Shown: positions 1-8,669 of the stretch, in pieces
How the letters are laid out: each line of letters begins with the position of its first letter
Numbering within the stretch: position 1 is the first letter of the stretch
Assembly (NCBI GenBank): GCA_023439185.1
Contig: JAEXOR010000032.1
Span: 1-60,270 of the forward strand
Direction of reading: 5' to 3'
Length of the DNA: 60,270 nucleotides
From: Bacillota bacterium
GTDB lineage: Bacteria > Bacillota > Desulfotomaculia > Desulfotomaculales > Desulfallaceae
Translations under genes and position numbers: made by a program
The notes under the pieces: generated by a model
What the model was told of the DNA's origin: nothing
The model's input: the letters and a program-made list of their open reading frames with translations, nothing else
Database searches by the model: none

Positions 1-141
1 GCTTGGTAAATTTGGAACCCGAATGTGGTTACTTTATACGTTAGCTTGCCATAATAAACCCAAAAAGAACACTAGTTTGTAGCTTAACTTTTTTAAAAAT
101 CTGTCTTGACAATGGGGTCCACCTTATATCGTTGAGAATAC

Positions 142-206
142 AAAAAAGCCGCGACGGTTTAAAACTCATTGCGGCTGTGTTTTTATTATGAAATTGTGTG
201 AGGGTT
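142..206 (-). repeat. Direct repeat copy 1: 3' end plus terminator of diguanylate cyclase gene
   Basis: About 65 bases that recur nearly unchanged at 1753-1816. The repeat holds the last codons of the cyclase gene (stop at 166-168) and a GCCGC...GCGGC hairpin followed by a T run on the minus strand, so it also acts as the gene's intrinsic terminator. The second copy lies just upstream of the gene, as expected after a tandem duplication followed by loss of most of one copy. Confidence 0.8.
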
Positions 207-1698
207 GCTTTTTTTCTTTGTTGTGATACATATCTCTATCCGCAATTTCAATGATTCGCTCCAAGCTCAGGTTCATTTCCGGTTTATACGAGAATACCCC
301 AAAACTCGCGTCAATCCAATAAGGTTTTTGTTTGCTTTGGTTCAAGGCCTCAAACCGCTGTGCAATTCGAGCGCAGGTTTTTCTGACTTCCTGTTCACAG
401 CTGTTCTCAAATAATATCATGAATTCATCCCCGCCATAGCGGAAAATAACGTCGTCCTGATGCAGTTCTTGCATGATAACCTTGCAAACGTCGATAATCA
501 TAGCATCCCCTTCCAAATGTCCGAAGGTATCATTTACCGTTTTAAGATTATCTATATCAAAAAAACAAAGGCTAAACCCCGTTTTTCCGCACTGGGCGCC
601 TTCAAACCGCATCTGAAGCAGATCCATCCCGGCCCTTCTGTTTAAAACGCCGGTCAATGGGTCGGTGGAGGCATGAAGGGTTAATTTGTTTTCGATCCTC
701 TTTATTTCACTGATGTCGGCGACGCCACTTAAAATTGACTTCTCACCGAAATAATCAATCAGTTCGCAATTAACAACGGTATACTTGGTCTGCCCCAACA
801 GTGTTTTTTGCTCTACTAAATAATCGGTTACTTTTCTGTCCGCTTCCAGTTCCTTGCAGACGCTGTTGAAATCCTGGACGTTTTTATAGAAATGTGTATA
901 GTTTAAATCATCCGATGGTTCCTCCGGGAGCCCATAAAACAACACGGCGCTATTGTTTGCGTACTGGATTTTCCCATCCTCAAACCTGCAGATCAGCAGA
1001 GGAAAGGGATTGATCTCAAACAGTTTAATAAAAGTCTGTCTATCCTCTTTGAGCATTTCCTCATTTAAGAAGTTTGTCACATTGTAGCGATATAGGAGCA
1101 GGAACAAAACAACCGCTACCAATATGGTGGTAGTGGAATTAAACTGCTTGATAACAATGGAATTATCCGTGCACAAATAGGAAAGGCCGATCAGGAACAG
1201 CGTATGGTTCACGGCATAAATCGAAAGCACCCATTTTGGATAAATAGGAATGACCAACGCTGCTGCAAGGACAATCATAATGTACGCATTAATGTTTCCG
1301 GTAAATCTTTGACTGTTTAAAGATAGAGCGGATGCGAACAAAACAATTATGGATATTTCAGAAAGGATCAAAGCTTTGGCAGCACAAAAGTTTGGAAAAT
1401 TCTTCTTCTTAAGCAGGCTGTAGGCTACAAGATAAACTATTGAGAGCAGAAAAATGATAACGTGCATTGTGAAAAGGTTCCGGCGGTATATAATATCCAC
1501 AGAAGGGTCTTGATGCAGCAGAAAATCCAAATAAAAGTTAAAAAAACTTAAAATGAAAGCAAACCAGGTGAAGATTTCCCCCCGCTGCAAACTTAACAGA
1601 AGGTACTTTCTTTCAAATTCCAGATGGTTTTTAAAATCCATATTCAAAAATAAAATATTTGAAAACCGGTTCAAACCTCTGAAATACTCTCTTGCCAA
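166..1698 (-). CDS. Membrane-bound PAS-GGDEF diguanylate cyclase
   Basis: About 510 residues. The N-terminal part (about 40-210) has six hydrophobic segments, followed by a PAS-like domain (about 220-335) and a C-terminal GGDEF domain with the intact motif RYGGDEF. It should make cyclic di-GMP from two GTP at the inner membrane. The allosteric I-site expected five residues before GGDEF reads HQDD instead of RxxD, so product inhibition may be absent. The longest frame starts at a TTG with AGAGG nine bases upstream; an internal ATG at 1641 has no clear ribosome site. The same 3' end is repeated upstream, so this gene has been through a local duplication. No effector or phosphodiesterase gene is adjacent. 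Confidence 0.85.
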   Translation of the reverse strand: MAREYFRGLNRFSNILFLNMDFKNHLEFERKYLLLSLQRGEIFTWFAFILSFFNFYLDFLLHQDPSVDIIYRRNLFTMHVIIFLLSIVYLVAYSLLKKKNFPNFCAAKALILSEISIIVLFASALSLNSQRFTGNINAYIMIVLAAALVIPIYPKWVLSIYAVNHTLFLIGLSYLCTDNSIVIKQFNSTTTILVAVVLFLLLYRYNVTNFLNEEMLKEDRQTFIKLFEINPFPLLICRFEDGKIQYANNSAVLFYGLPEEPSDDLNYTHFYKNVQDFNSVCKELEADRKVTDYLVEQKTLLGQTKYTVVNCELIDYFGEKSILSGVADISEIKRIENKLTLHASTDPLTGVLNRRAGMDLLQMRFEGAQCGKTGFSLCFFDIDNLKTVNDTFGHLEGDAMIIDVCKVIMQELHQDDVIFRYGGDEFMILFENSCEQEVRKTCARIAQRFEALNQSKQKPYWIDASFGVFSYKPEMNLSLERIIEIADRDMYHNKEKKQPSHNFIIKTQPQ

Positions 1699-1752
1699 GG
1701 ACGCCCGCCTCTTTCTACTGCTGTATCAACTGCAAGTATATCATAAGAAATA

Positions 1753-1816
1753 AAAAAAGCCACGACGGTTCATACCCATTGCGGCTGTGTTTTTATTATG
1801 AAATTGTGTGAGGGTT
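1753..1816 (-). repeat. Direct repeat copy 2 of cyclase 3' end and terminator
   Basis: Matches 142-206 with only a few changes in the hairpin loop. It keeps the GCCGC...(C)GTGGC stem, the T run and the coding tail. It is not attached to an intact cyclase gene. Confidence 0.8.
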
Positions 1817-1861
1817 AAAGTCCCTCCAACTGGTTGATGTTTTCTTCTTCTTATGCAGGTT
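1796..1861 (-). pseudogene. Possible C-terminal remnant of a second GGDEF-type gene
   Basis: On the minus strand a short frame reads NLHKKKKTSTSWRDFN and ends at TAA (1796-1798) inside repeat copy 2. Asn-Leu-His/Tyr-Lys-Lys-Lys is the usual look of the last helix of a GGDEF domain (AD..LY.AK), and the frame sits in the same place relative to the repeat as the real gene does in copy 1. The frame is cut at its 5' side by the hairpin element at 1871-1959. The call is inference from position and a short match. Confidence 0.35.
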
Positions 1862-1870
1862 CTTGATAAC

Positions 1871-1959
1871 GAAAAAAAGCGACAAACCTTGATTTCAAGC
1901 CATTTCTTGAAAAACAGGTTTGTCACCTTATCTTGAGAAGTTAGGTAAATATAGATGCC
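1871..1959 (-). repeat. Repeated 28-bp block plus terminator hairpin, copy 1
   Basis: Positions 1932-1959 are identical to 5635-5662. On the minus strand the 28-bp block is followed by a hairpin with arms GACAAACCT/AGGTTTGTC (1881-1889 and 1916-1924) and a run of seven or more T. It lies directly after the stop of the kinase gene at 1991, so it probably terminates that operon. The same block and hairpin type follow the restriction-modification gene at 5772. Confidence 0.75.
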
Positions 1960-1990
1960 CCCCCGCCAATATTTTATCATATCTATTATT

Positions 1991-2557
1991 CTACTTTTCG
2001 GAATCAGGTTGAATATGAGCCTCTACAAGCAACTTCGCCAAAAAGTCTGCAGCTTGTTTTGCATCCATTTCATTGATACGACATTGTATTTTTGCCTTTT
2101 TATGAGTGTCACGAAAGTATTCGATATCCTCCTTGACCCCTCTCAAGTATCTCCAGTAATTGTCATCATTTACGATTTCTTCTTCAATTAAGTTGGAGTC
2201 TTCATCAGTAAATATTAGCCTCTTCATAATATTTTCAGCTGAGTCCTTAAGCACAACTGTCGTAACATCGGGATGCTTTTTTAAAATGTTTAGATACTGT
2301 CTGAACAAACCCCCTGGCGGCATTGCTATAACAATATTGTCTTTATAATCATTAAGTATTTCTGCCAGCAAATGCTTGACCTTATCACGATACGCATGTT
2401 CATTAAAACAAGTGTTTTTAATGCGCTCCACAGAATTGCCAAACCGCTTCTCGACATAAAGATCAAAATCTACAAAATCATAACCAAACTTCTCAGCCAA
2501 CAACATGCCAACAGTGCTTTTTCCAACACACGAAACTCCGACAATATAGATTCTCAT
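1991..2557 (-). CDS. Shikimate-kinase-like P-loop kinase of unknown substrate
   Basis: 188 residues with Walker A GVSCVGKST at residues 7-15, followed by a DFDLYVEKRFGNSVERI segment that matches the DxD / E-R-x-G-x-S-I-x-E-I region of shikimate kinases. The family's GEXXFR arginine motif is replaced by NEHAYRDK, and no aro genes are nearby, so I would not call it AroK. It is a small nucleotide-dependent kinase of the SKI superfamily. It is last in a minus-strand run with the SWIM, RQC-minor-like and KilA-N genes, with a 64-base gap to the SWIM gene. Real substrate unknown; it may be a nucleic-acid or nucleotide kinase serving that operon. Confidence 0.65.
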   Translation of the reverse strand: MRIYIVGVSCVGKSTVGMLLAEKFGYDFVDFDLYVEKRFGNSVERIKNTCFNEHAYRDKVKHLLAEILNDYKDNIVIAMPPGGLFRQYLNILKKHPDVTTVVLKDSAENIMKRLIFTDEDSNLIEEEIVNDDNYWRYLRGVKEDIEYFRDTHKKAKIQCRINEMDAKQAADFLAKLLVEAHIQPDSEK

Positions 2558-2621
2558 AATTTTTTAACCTCTTTATCTACATCAATCTATTCATCAAAAT
2601 ACTGTACCTTTATATCATCGC

Positions 2622-4322
2622 CTATACTTTTGACAGCTCATCTCTGAACGCCGGTCTATTGGCATATTTGTTAAAAAGCTTCTGTTTGATTTCCGAAACT
2701 TGCTTTTGCCCGCCTGCTTTTTTAAGATTACGGATAATGGCGCATACCCTCTGATAATCTTTCCTGCTGCCGGCTCTGGCAGCAGTCTGCTCAATATGCT
2801 GCAGAAACAGGGTGCAAACCTCTTCTTTAAATTCGGGAATAAGCTGTTTATAAAAAATCTCTACCATTGACGGCCTCGGCTTAACATAGGCAAGAAGCTT
2901 TTGCTTTTCCCCTTCTTCTATTAAAATACGGGGGTATATGTCATGATCTGTTTTCTTTTGGTTTTCCAGCAGAAGAATAATCTTGGGATAAACAGAAAGC
3001 CACTCGCTGAAATCATAAGTCTTTTTTAATTCCTTGTAATATTCAAAACTACCATCCAGAATAAATTCTATGGCAATCCCGCGCAAATCATCAAGTTTGC
3101 CGGAAAGCTGAAACGCCTTGTACCGGTATTTCTTCCACTGTTCTACCAGCCCGCGCCTGTCTTTATCTTCCTCTTCTCCATCAAGCGTAAGCTTGATCAC
3201 CGCATCATAATCCTTTTTCTTCATGGCGTTTTCTATCGCCATTTTCCTAAATTCCGAATATCGCAGATTCTGTCCAATAAATTCCTGCGCTTTTTTTCGC
3301 CCGTCATACTGCTCAATCATATGGTATCTGATGAGATTAACTCTTTCCGCCAAGTAACTACCGCTCCATGAATCCTCTTTTCCGTTTTTTATGATTAATA
3401 CCAAATGATTTTCCAATTTATTTCGTAAAACCGGAGTATCTGCAAGCTCCGAGCAGCTGCCCAAAAGATCCAGCCTCCAGTCGGTCCAATCTTCATATCG
3501 TCTATGCGCCGCTTCTTCTATCAGTTTATGAAAAATGCTTTCTTTATCAACCGGGCTTAATGATTCATCCTCAACTATTTCACGGATAAAAGCCAGGCTT
3601 TCGTCAATTTCTCCGCCGATTACCCCGTCGGAATCATCCGCACCCTCAAGCAGATCCATCATTTCATGGATAACACAAAGGGACAGTTTTAAAGCATGTG
3701 AGGGTTTTTTCTTTGCCAAAGCAGAGCGGGCTTTTTCCAACACCAAGTCAGCCCCCTTGACCGCCTCCCAGGTGTCTCCGTAGGCTACAAACCCATGCCG
3801 ATCCGAATTGTTTCTGATAAAAGTGCGCATAAGCATCATGGATTTACGTATTTCGTCCTCATCATTACCTTCGTTAAAATCCAGTTCTATCCGCTGCTTG
3901 ATTTCTTCATGCTCGGCTGCGATCGCCAGGAGAAATTCAACAAGTTCATCTTTTGTCCTCTCCGAAAGTATTTTCTTCATATCAGGCGTTTTTCTTTTCT
4001 TGGGAGCGGACCTATAAACCGCTTCCGCGTCCGCATCGTTCGAGTCTTTTTTGCTCTTGATATCCCGTAAAGCAAAAAATACAGCCACCTGGTGCTTACA
4101 ATACTCCCCCCAATCATAAGGGCAATTGCATTGACTGTCTACAATGTCCGCCTGATCATCAAGCACAACTTCCACTGTGTACAACTCACTGCCTTCAACT
4201 TCCGCCACATAAACATTTCTCTCGGTTGCTTCCACTGATATTACACAGTCATTTTTGTAATAATCATAGCCCCGGGCAATAATTTTTTTATCAATACAGC
4301 TTTCAAAGTTGTGGAGATTCAT
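2622..4322 (-). CDS. SWIM zinc-finger protein
   Basis: 566 residues. A SWIM zinc finger is visible near residues 63-87 with the pattern CNC...CKH (C-x-C-x(n)-C-x-H), preceded by the usual beta-rich lead-in. The remainder is a long alpha-helical region rich in charged residues, like the helical repeats found after SWIM fingers in bacterial proteins. SWIM domains are thought to bind DNA or proteins and are often linked to helicases. Its start overlaps the end of the preceding gene by four bases (ATGA), which indicates translational coupling with the RQC-minor-like gene. No helicase or nuclease gene is next to it here. Confidence 0.8.
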   Translation of the reverse strand: MNLHNFESCIDKKIIARGYDYYKNDCVISVEATERNVYVAEVEGSELYTVEVVLDDQADIVDSQCNCPYDWGEYCKHQVAVFFALRDIKSKKDSNDADAEAVYRSAPKKRKTPDMKKILSERTKDELVEFLLAIAAEHEEIKQRIELDFNEGNDEDEIRKSMMLMRTFIRNNSDRHGFVAYGDTWEAVKGADLVLEKARSALAKKKPSHALKLSLCVIHEMMDLLEGADDSDGVIGGEIDESLAFIREIVEDESLSPVDKESIFHKLIEEAAHRRYEDWTDWRLDLLGSCSELADTPVLRNKLENHLVLIIKNGKEDSWSGSYLAERVNLIRYHMIEQYDGRKKAQEFIGQNLRYSEFRKMAIENAMKKKDYDAVIKLTLDGEEEDKDRRGLVEQWKKYRYKAFQLSGKLDDLRGIAIEFILDGSFEYYKELKKTYDFSEWLSVYPKIILLLENQKKTDHDIYPRILIEEGEKQKLLAYVKPRPSMVEIFYKQLIPEFKEEVCTLFLQHIEQTAARAGSRKDYQRVCAIIRNLKKAGGQKQVSEIKQKLFNKYANRPAFRDELSKV

Positions 4323-4903
4323 ATAGTTCCTTCTTTCACCAGATAATCAATCACCCTCTGAATTTCAGCCTGTACCTTCTTGTATTCAATCTCCTTCCAG
4401 GCTTTAAGGAGCGGTATAAACCGGGCATTTCCCGTTTGCCTGATTTTCTCAAGCAACAGCAGGATCATTCCTCTGTTTCTATCCTTCAAGTCCTGAACAA
4501 AGCTATAATCTTTTCCGTCCAGTAGTTTGGTAAGTTTTTGCAGCAATTCCTCGGCATAGGTTTCCCGTTCTATTTCCCAACCTCTCTCGGAGAAGACAAG
4601 CACGGGAAGCCTGTCCCTGTATTCAATTGCCAGGTAATCTTTTTTGATCAGCCAATCAATACGGTTCGTTATTTCCTGCAAGGTTAACGCTTGATAGTAT
4701 CCATAGGCAGGACATTGGTTCAGTCCATGTTCCAGCACCTTTTTATCTTTGGAGCCTTTGAGAATTTTGGCCAGCATGCTTCTGCCACCAATGGCAATCA
4801 GTTCATCAGCCGCACGAAGCATTGATCTGATTTCTTCATTATTTAAATATTTTACATCACCGCTGTTCAGCTCATATCTTACTCTTGATTTTTTACTGCT
4901 CAT
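4319..4903 (-). CDS. RQC-minor-type winged-helix DNA-binding protein
   Basis: 194 residues. Residues about 20-125 look like a small winged helix: LNNEEIRSMLRAADELIAIGG, then GGRSMLAKILKGSKDKKV, then ALTLQEITNRIDWLIKKDYL and an RGWEIERETYAEEL end. This is the appearance of proteins annotated as RQC-minor-1, related to the RecQ C-terminal domain that grips DNA fork ends. The last 60 residues form helices. It overlaps both neighbours by four bases (KilA-N before it, SWIM after it), so the three are one translational unit. Family assignment is from memory of the pattern; the biochemical role is not known to me. Confidence 0.65.
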   Translation of the reverse strand: MSSKKSRVRYELNSGDVKYLNNEEIRSMLRAADELIAIGGRSMLAKILKGSKDKKVLEHGLNQCPAYGYYQALTLQEITNRIDWLIKKDYLAIEYRDRLPVLVFSERGWEIERETYAEELLQKLTKLLDGKDYSFVQDLKDRNRGMILLLLEKIRQTGNARFIPLLKAWKEIEYKKVQAEIQRVIDYLVKEGTI

Positions 4904-5397
4904 GCCTGACTCTTTTCATCCAGAGCTATTATCCTATGATCGTCCGTCAGCAGTTTCATCTGACTGATTGCAATTATGTTCAACTTTTTAAGGCGTTCCG
5001 ACTGGGGCATTCCGTCTGCAATAAACACTGCATTCAGATTCTCCCACATGCCAAACTCAAAGGCGATGTCCTTGTAGGCGTAAGTTCCGCCATAACGTCC
5101 GGCAGTTGCTTTGAGGCCGACAGCATTTGTCTTTGCCACCCATTCTTTAACGCTGATTTTATAACTGTTCAAGCCAGCCTGACTTTTAATTATGGCGAAT
5201 TCGCCATAATTAAAATTGGAGTTGTGGATTTGCTCCCATATTCCCAAAAACTCAATTGTGTTGCGATTGCGAAGCCAATCCGAAATGAAAAAATCGCCGT
5301 CCTTAGCTTTCAGCATATCTGTCAGGGAGATATAATCCTTTTCATCCATCGTTGCAACGGTAATTTTTGCTCCGTTCACATTGAGGTAATTTACCAT
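4900..5397 (-). CDS. KilA-N domain protein with an internal deletion
   Basis: 165 residues from the ATG at 5397, chosen because GGAGG lies eight bases upstream. Residues 1-110 are a clear KilA-N domain (DYISLTDML, WLRNRNTIEFLGIWE, SQAGLNSYKISVKEWVAKTNAVGL, GRYGGTYAYKDIAFEFGMW). In full-length relatives about 100 residues (an LYLIKEFQRLK helix and a middle domain) lie between FEFG.W and the C-terminal block ExLNAVFIxxGxxQSERLxxLN. Here FEFGMW runs directly into ENLNAVFIADGMPQSERLKKLN, so the middle has been deleted in frame. The gene is first in the coupled KilA-N / RQC-minor / SWIM unit. KilA-N proteins are common in phages and mobile elements and bind DNA. Confidence 0.85.
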   Translation of the reverse strand: MVNYLNVNGAKITVATMDEKDYISLTDMLKAKDGDFFISDWLRNRNTIEFLGIWEQIHNSNFNYGEFAIIKSQAGLNSYKISVKEWVAKTNAVGLKATAGRYGGTYAYKDIAFEFGMWENLNAVFIADGMPQSERLKKLNIIAISQMKLLTDDHRIIALDEKSQA

Positions 5398-5406
5398 CTG
5401 CCGCAC

Positions 5407-5771
5407 CTCCTGTTTCTATCATACATTTCATATATTTTTTGACTTACTTTTTTAAGTGTGCACTTCCTCGGTCACCATGCTCATCTCCCGTCCAAACAAA
5501 ACCTGAATATATTCATATTACTTTGTACGAGAGAGTTTGAATAGTGCTGATTAGAAAAAGGAAAAGCGTTGGATATGCCTGGCATAAAAAAGACAAACCC
5601 ACTTTTAACTAAATTAAAAAAGTGGGTTTGTCTACTTGAGAAGTTAGGTAAATATAGATGCCATTCCTTTTTTCACATTGAAAAGATATTGTCGTATTTT
5701 AAGAGCAAGGAAGGGCAACGTGAGTTTGCGGAGTAAAAGAGAAAGCCGATATGCAGTTTAGGTGATTATTC
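5407..5771. other. Intergenic region between KilA-N operon and restriction-modification gene
   Basis: No gene seen. It should hold the promoter of the KilA-N operon on its left side (5407-5560, AT-rich, no confident boxes called) and the terminator element 5585-5662 of the restriction-modification gene on its right side. Confidence 0.5.
5585..5662 (-). repeat. Repeated 28-bp block plus terminator hairpin, copy 2
   Basis: The 28-bp block 5635-5662 equals 1932-1959. The hairpin has perfect 15-bp arms starting GACAAACCC (5592-5606 and 5618-5632) followed by a T run on the minus strand. It lies about 110 bases after the stop of the restriction-modification gene. Confidence 0.8.
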
Positions 5772-8669
5772 TTATAAATATCTCTGCAATACACCATCTT
5801 TCGCCATTTTCAGTTCATCCAATTTTACCTGTGCAATTTTGATTTCGGTTTCAATTTTCTCGGTTTCTGCAACGATTTCTTGTTGCTTGGTGAGAGGAGG
5901 AAGAGGGATTTCTAACTGTTCATAGAATGAAATTGGAACCCTTCTATGTCCACTTGCACCGGTCATTCGCTTTTCTGCTTCTTCACGAATGATTTTGCGA
6001 TTCAGATAACCAAATAGAAACGGAGGAAGGACCTCACTACCACAACGAAAAACATGAAATTCCGAACTTCCCATTCCAATTCCATTACTTAGACCAGTTG
6101 CTAACGCACACTTCCCATTTTCCATACAAGGTGTAATCTTTGCGATGATAATATCGTTTTCTTTAAAATAAGTATAACTGCCTTTACGGACATCAGAAAG
6201 AGGACGTTCAACAGCGCTTGATATAAAACCATCGTTGCTCACAGAAGCCATTTCTACAAACGAAATAATTGTATCATCAGCATAATTTGATAGTTCTGCC
6301 TTTGACGGATTGAATATAGCCAATTGCCCCAAATGTTGTTGTATTGAACCGCTAATTTGTGTTTCAAAATAGGATTCTCTTTTCCATCGTAACGATTCAA
6401 TGTGAGAGTTTTTCTTTTCTTCTTCCCTCTCCAACGCCTCAATCTCCAAGACGATTTTCTGCTGCACATCAAGCGGAGGGAGGGGGATTTTGATGCCAGA
6501 AATAGTTTCAAGAGTGAGTTCAATTTGCCCGCTTTGCCCATTTGCCATTGCCTCAATATTTTTAAAACCAATACGCGCTAGCGCAAACAACACATATTTG
6601 GGTAAAGCATATTCGCTACTTAACCTAAGAATTGTAATATGGCTATCAGCAACGTAATTTCCCTCCAAATCAAACAGGGTAACTCGCCCAGCTGTTCCTA
6701 CACCTGTCGAGTTTATGAGTATATCACCTTTTGTAAGATTCCGTTCGTCAGAAACAAAATCAACAGAAACAAAATGACGTTCAGTAAAATCAAATTCAGT
6801 AAAACCACGAGCTTGCCCAGATTTAATAATCTGGATGTTAGAATTTCCATATGATGCAGATTTCCCTCGCTTTATCATCTTAGAAATTGAGGCAAGCGGA
6901 TAAAGGGGAAACTTTGTTTCAAATTTGAATTTTTTGTTCAGATTTATGACCTTATCAAATTTGTTTGTGCCATAGTTAATAAACCCGCTCATACGTCCAT
7001 AAGACACATTGCTAGCCAAGCTCTCATCAACGCTAATCGTCTTGCCCAAGAAAGCGTTATAGATGTAACTGTTTGCCTTTTGCGGATTCAGTAAATCACC
7101 ATTTTCATCAAACAGCTTTGTACCGCCGGACAAATGCTTAATTCCCTCATGCCCACGCCGATCGCTGAACTCGTAGCCTAAAAACGCTTTTTCTTCCTGC
7201 TTTTGCCCCGTTTTGACTAAAACAATATTTTGAGTGTATGTAAGCAGAAAATAAAGCATTTTTTCTTTTTCAAGCACAACTGCTTTGTCATAAACATCAT
7301 TGCCAAAGGCTTTTTTGTAATCAGAATATAACTCATGCTTTTGCATAGCAACGCTTGCCTTACCGCTGATGAAAGAAATGTATTCATCAAAGGCAAGGTC
7401 ATCATATGCGTTAGCAACATACTTTGAAAAGGCGTTTTCAATGCCCAAAACGGTAACATCTTTAAGGTTAGACAAAAATGTATTAATCGCTTTTTCGATA
7501 GCCGCAAAATCGTTATCCGAACGGCGTTCAAGAAACAGCACAACCGTATTTGTGTTTGTTTTCATGAATGTACTCGAACCTAATTCTACAATAGCTTTTA
7601 TTTTAAAATACTTTAAGATTATTTCTCTCGCTTTGGAGTGAATGCCTCCATTGGACAGAATAGAACTGGGCAAAATCACGCCTGCCCAGCCACCAATCCT
7701 CAAAAGCTGTTTCATACGCTCAACAAACAAGCACTCAATTTCGGAACTGTTATCGGTGATATTATTGTATAGCTCAAAGGTTTCTTCCCCGTATCTGAGA
7801 GTACTTTTAAAAGCCTCCACGGAATATGGGGGATTGGAAATCAATATGTCAAACTGCCCGTTGTTCTTTCTGTCATATGGGTGAGTTTGCCGCAAAAGGT
7901 CACGATATTCTTCTGTTTTTTCAAAATTATCCAAGCCGTTTGCCCAAATAATATTGGCTTCACCATCGCCATTGAAGAACGCGCTAACCTTTGTGGTCTT
8001 AACAAGCCGATTATCTAAATCAATCCCATAGACCGAATCCTTTGCCCAAAGAAATTTTGTTAAGCCCTGCCACGACTGAATCATATTCCTAACGTCAGGC
8101 AAAGCCGCAGACACGTCAATCCTGCTATCAATTACGGTCTGCATTTGGTCCATATACTCTGTTAGGAAATGCCCGCTGCCGCAGGCATAATCCATTACAG
8201 TAGGGAGAACATTACGCTCTCTGCTGTCAATTTTGTTTTGCACAAACTCTTTTAATGGCAGCGAAGAAATAATAAACCGAGTGATGGGAACAGGGGTAAA
8301 GAATTGCCCTGCTTCTTGTTTCATGCTGGTATTAAGCAGCAATTCAAAGAAATTCCCCAAAAACTCATGCTTTTGCTCATATCTAAATTTATAAACTTGA
8401 AGTAGCTCAACAATTTCGCGGACAATTTTGGCGTTAAGCTTAAATGTTTTCTCATCTAAGACCTCAACAAAGGCAAAGTTAGGGCTTTTCTTCAATCGGG
8501 CATCTCGGAACATATCCATAAGCTGCCGTTTTTGAGTAGGGTTATCAATACCCTCTAACGCCTTGGCTACATCTTCTTCCGAATGGTCAATTATCTTGAT
8601 TTCAAGAAAGCGCCCGCATACCATCCTTGTAGAGGTCGTTGAGGCGCATTTGTAAACTCTCATCGGCAT
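5772..8669 (-). CDS. Type IIG-like DNA adenine methylase with two target-recognition domains (C-terminal part of a frameshifted gene)
   Basis: The genuine homology starts near 8620 (FLEIKIIDHSEEDV). An N6-adenine methylase follows, with motif I DYACGSGHF and motif IV NPPY. The C-terminal half has two HsdS-like target-recognition domains, each ending in an IPLPPL..QQ.I helix (near KIPLPPLDVQQKIV and EIPLPPLTKQQEIV). Two recognition domains suggest a bipartite target sequence. The upstream nuclease part is encoded in another frame (8602-9537). Removing one G from the GGG at about 8611-8613 joins the frames as ..DGMRRFLEIK.., giving one protein of about 1265 residues. Whether the methylase is still made separately is unknown; no ribosome site is seen near 8620. 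Confidence 0.8.
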   Translation of the reverse strand: MPMRVYKCASTTSTRMVCGRFLEIKIIDHSEEDVAKALEGIDNPTQKRQLMDMFRDARLKKSPNFAFVEVLDEKTFKLNAKIVREIVELLQVYKFRYEQKHEFLGNFFELLLNTSMKQEAGQFFTPVPITRFIISSLPLKEFVQNKIDSRERNVLPTVMDYACGSGHFLTEYMDQMQTVIDSRIDVSAALPDVRNMIQSWQGLTKFLWAKDSVYGIDLDNRLVKTTKVSAFFNGDGEANIIWANGLDNFEKTEEYRDLLRQTHPYDRKNNGQFDILISNPPYSVEAFKSTLRYGEETFELYNNITDNSSEIECLFVERMKQLLRIGGWAGVILPSSILSNGGIHSKAREIILKYFKIKAIVELGSSTFMKTNTNTVVLFLERRSDNDFAAIEKAINTFLSNLKDVTVLGIENAFSKYVANAYDDLAFDEYISFISGKASVAMQKHELYSDYKKAFGNDVYDKAVVLEKEKMLYFLLTYTQNIVLVKTGQKQEEKAFLGYEFSDRRGHEGIKHLSGGTKLFDENGDLLNPQKANSYIYNAFLGKTISVDESLASNVSYGRMSGFINYGTNKFDKVINLNKKFKFETKFPLYPLASISKMIKRGKSASYGNSNIQIIKSGQARGFTEFDFTERHFVSVDFVSDERNLTKGDILINSTGVGTAGRVTLFDLEGNYVADSHITILRLSSEYALPKYVLFALARIGFKNIEAMANGQSGQIELTLETISGIKIPLPPLDVQQKIVLEIEALEREEEKKNSHIESLRWKRESYFETQISGSIQQHLGQLAIFNPSKAELSNYADDTIISFVEMASVSNDGFISSAVERPLSDVRKGSYTYFKENDIIIAKITPCMENGKCALATGLSNGIGMGSSEFHVFRCGSEVLPPFLFGYLNRKIIREEAEKRMTGASGHRRVPISFYEQLEIPLPPLTKQQEIVAETEKIETEIKIAQVKLDELKMAKDGVLQRYL

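Noticed and set aside
1..141. Gene or promoter at the left edge
   Set aside because: A TTGACA is present near 106, but no well-spaced -10 box or coding frame could be supported in this short edge sequence.
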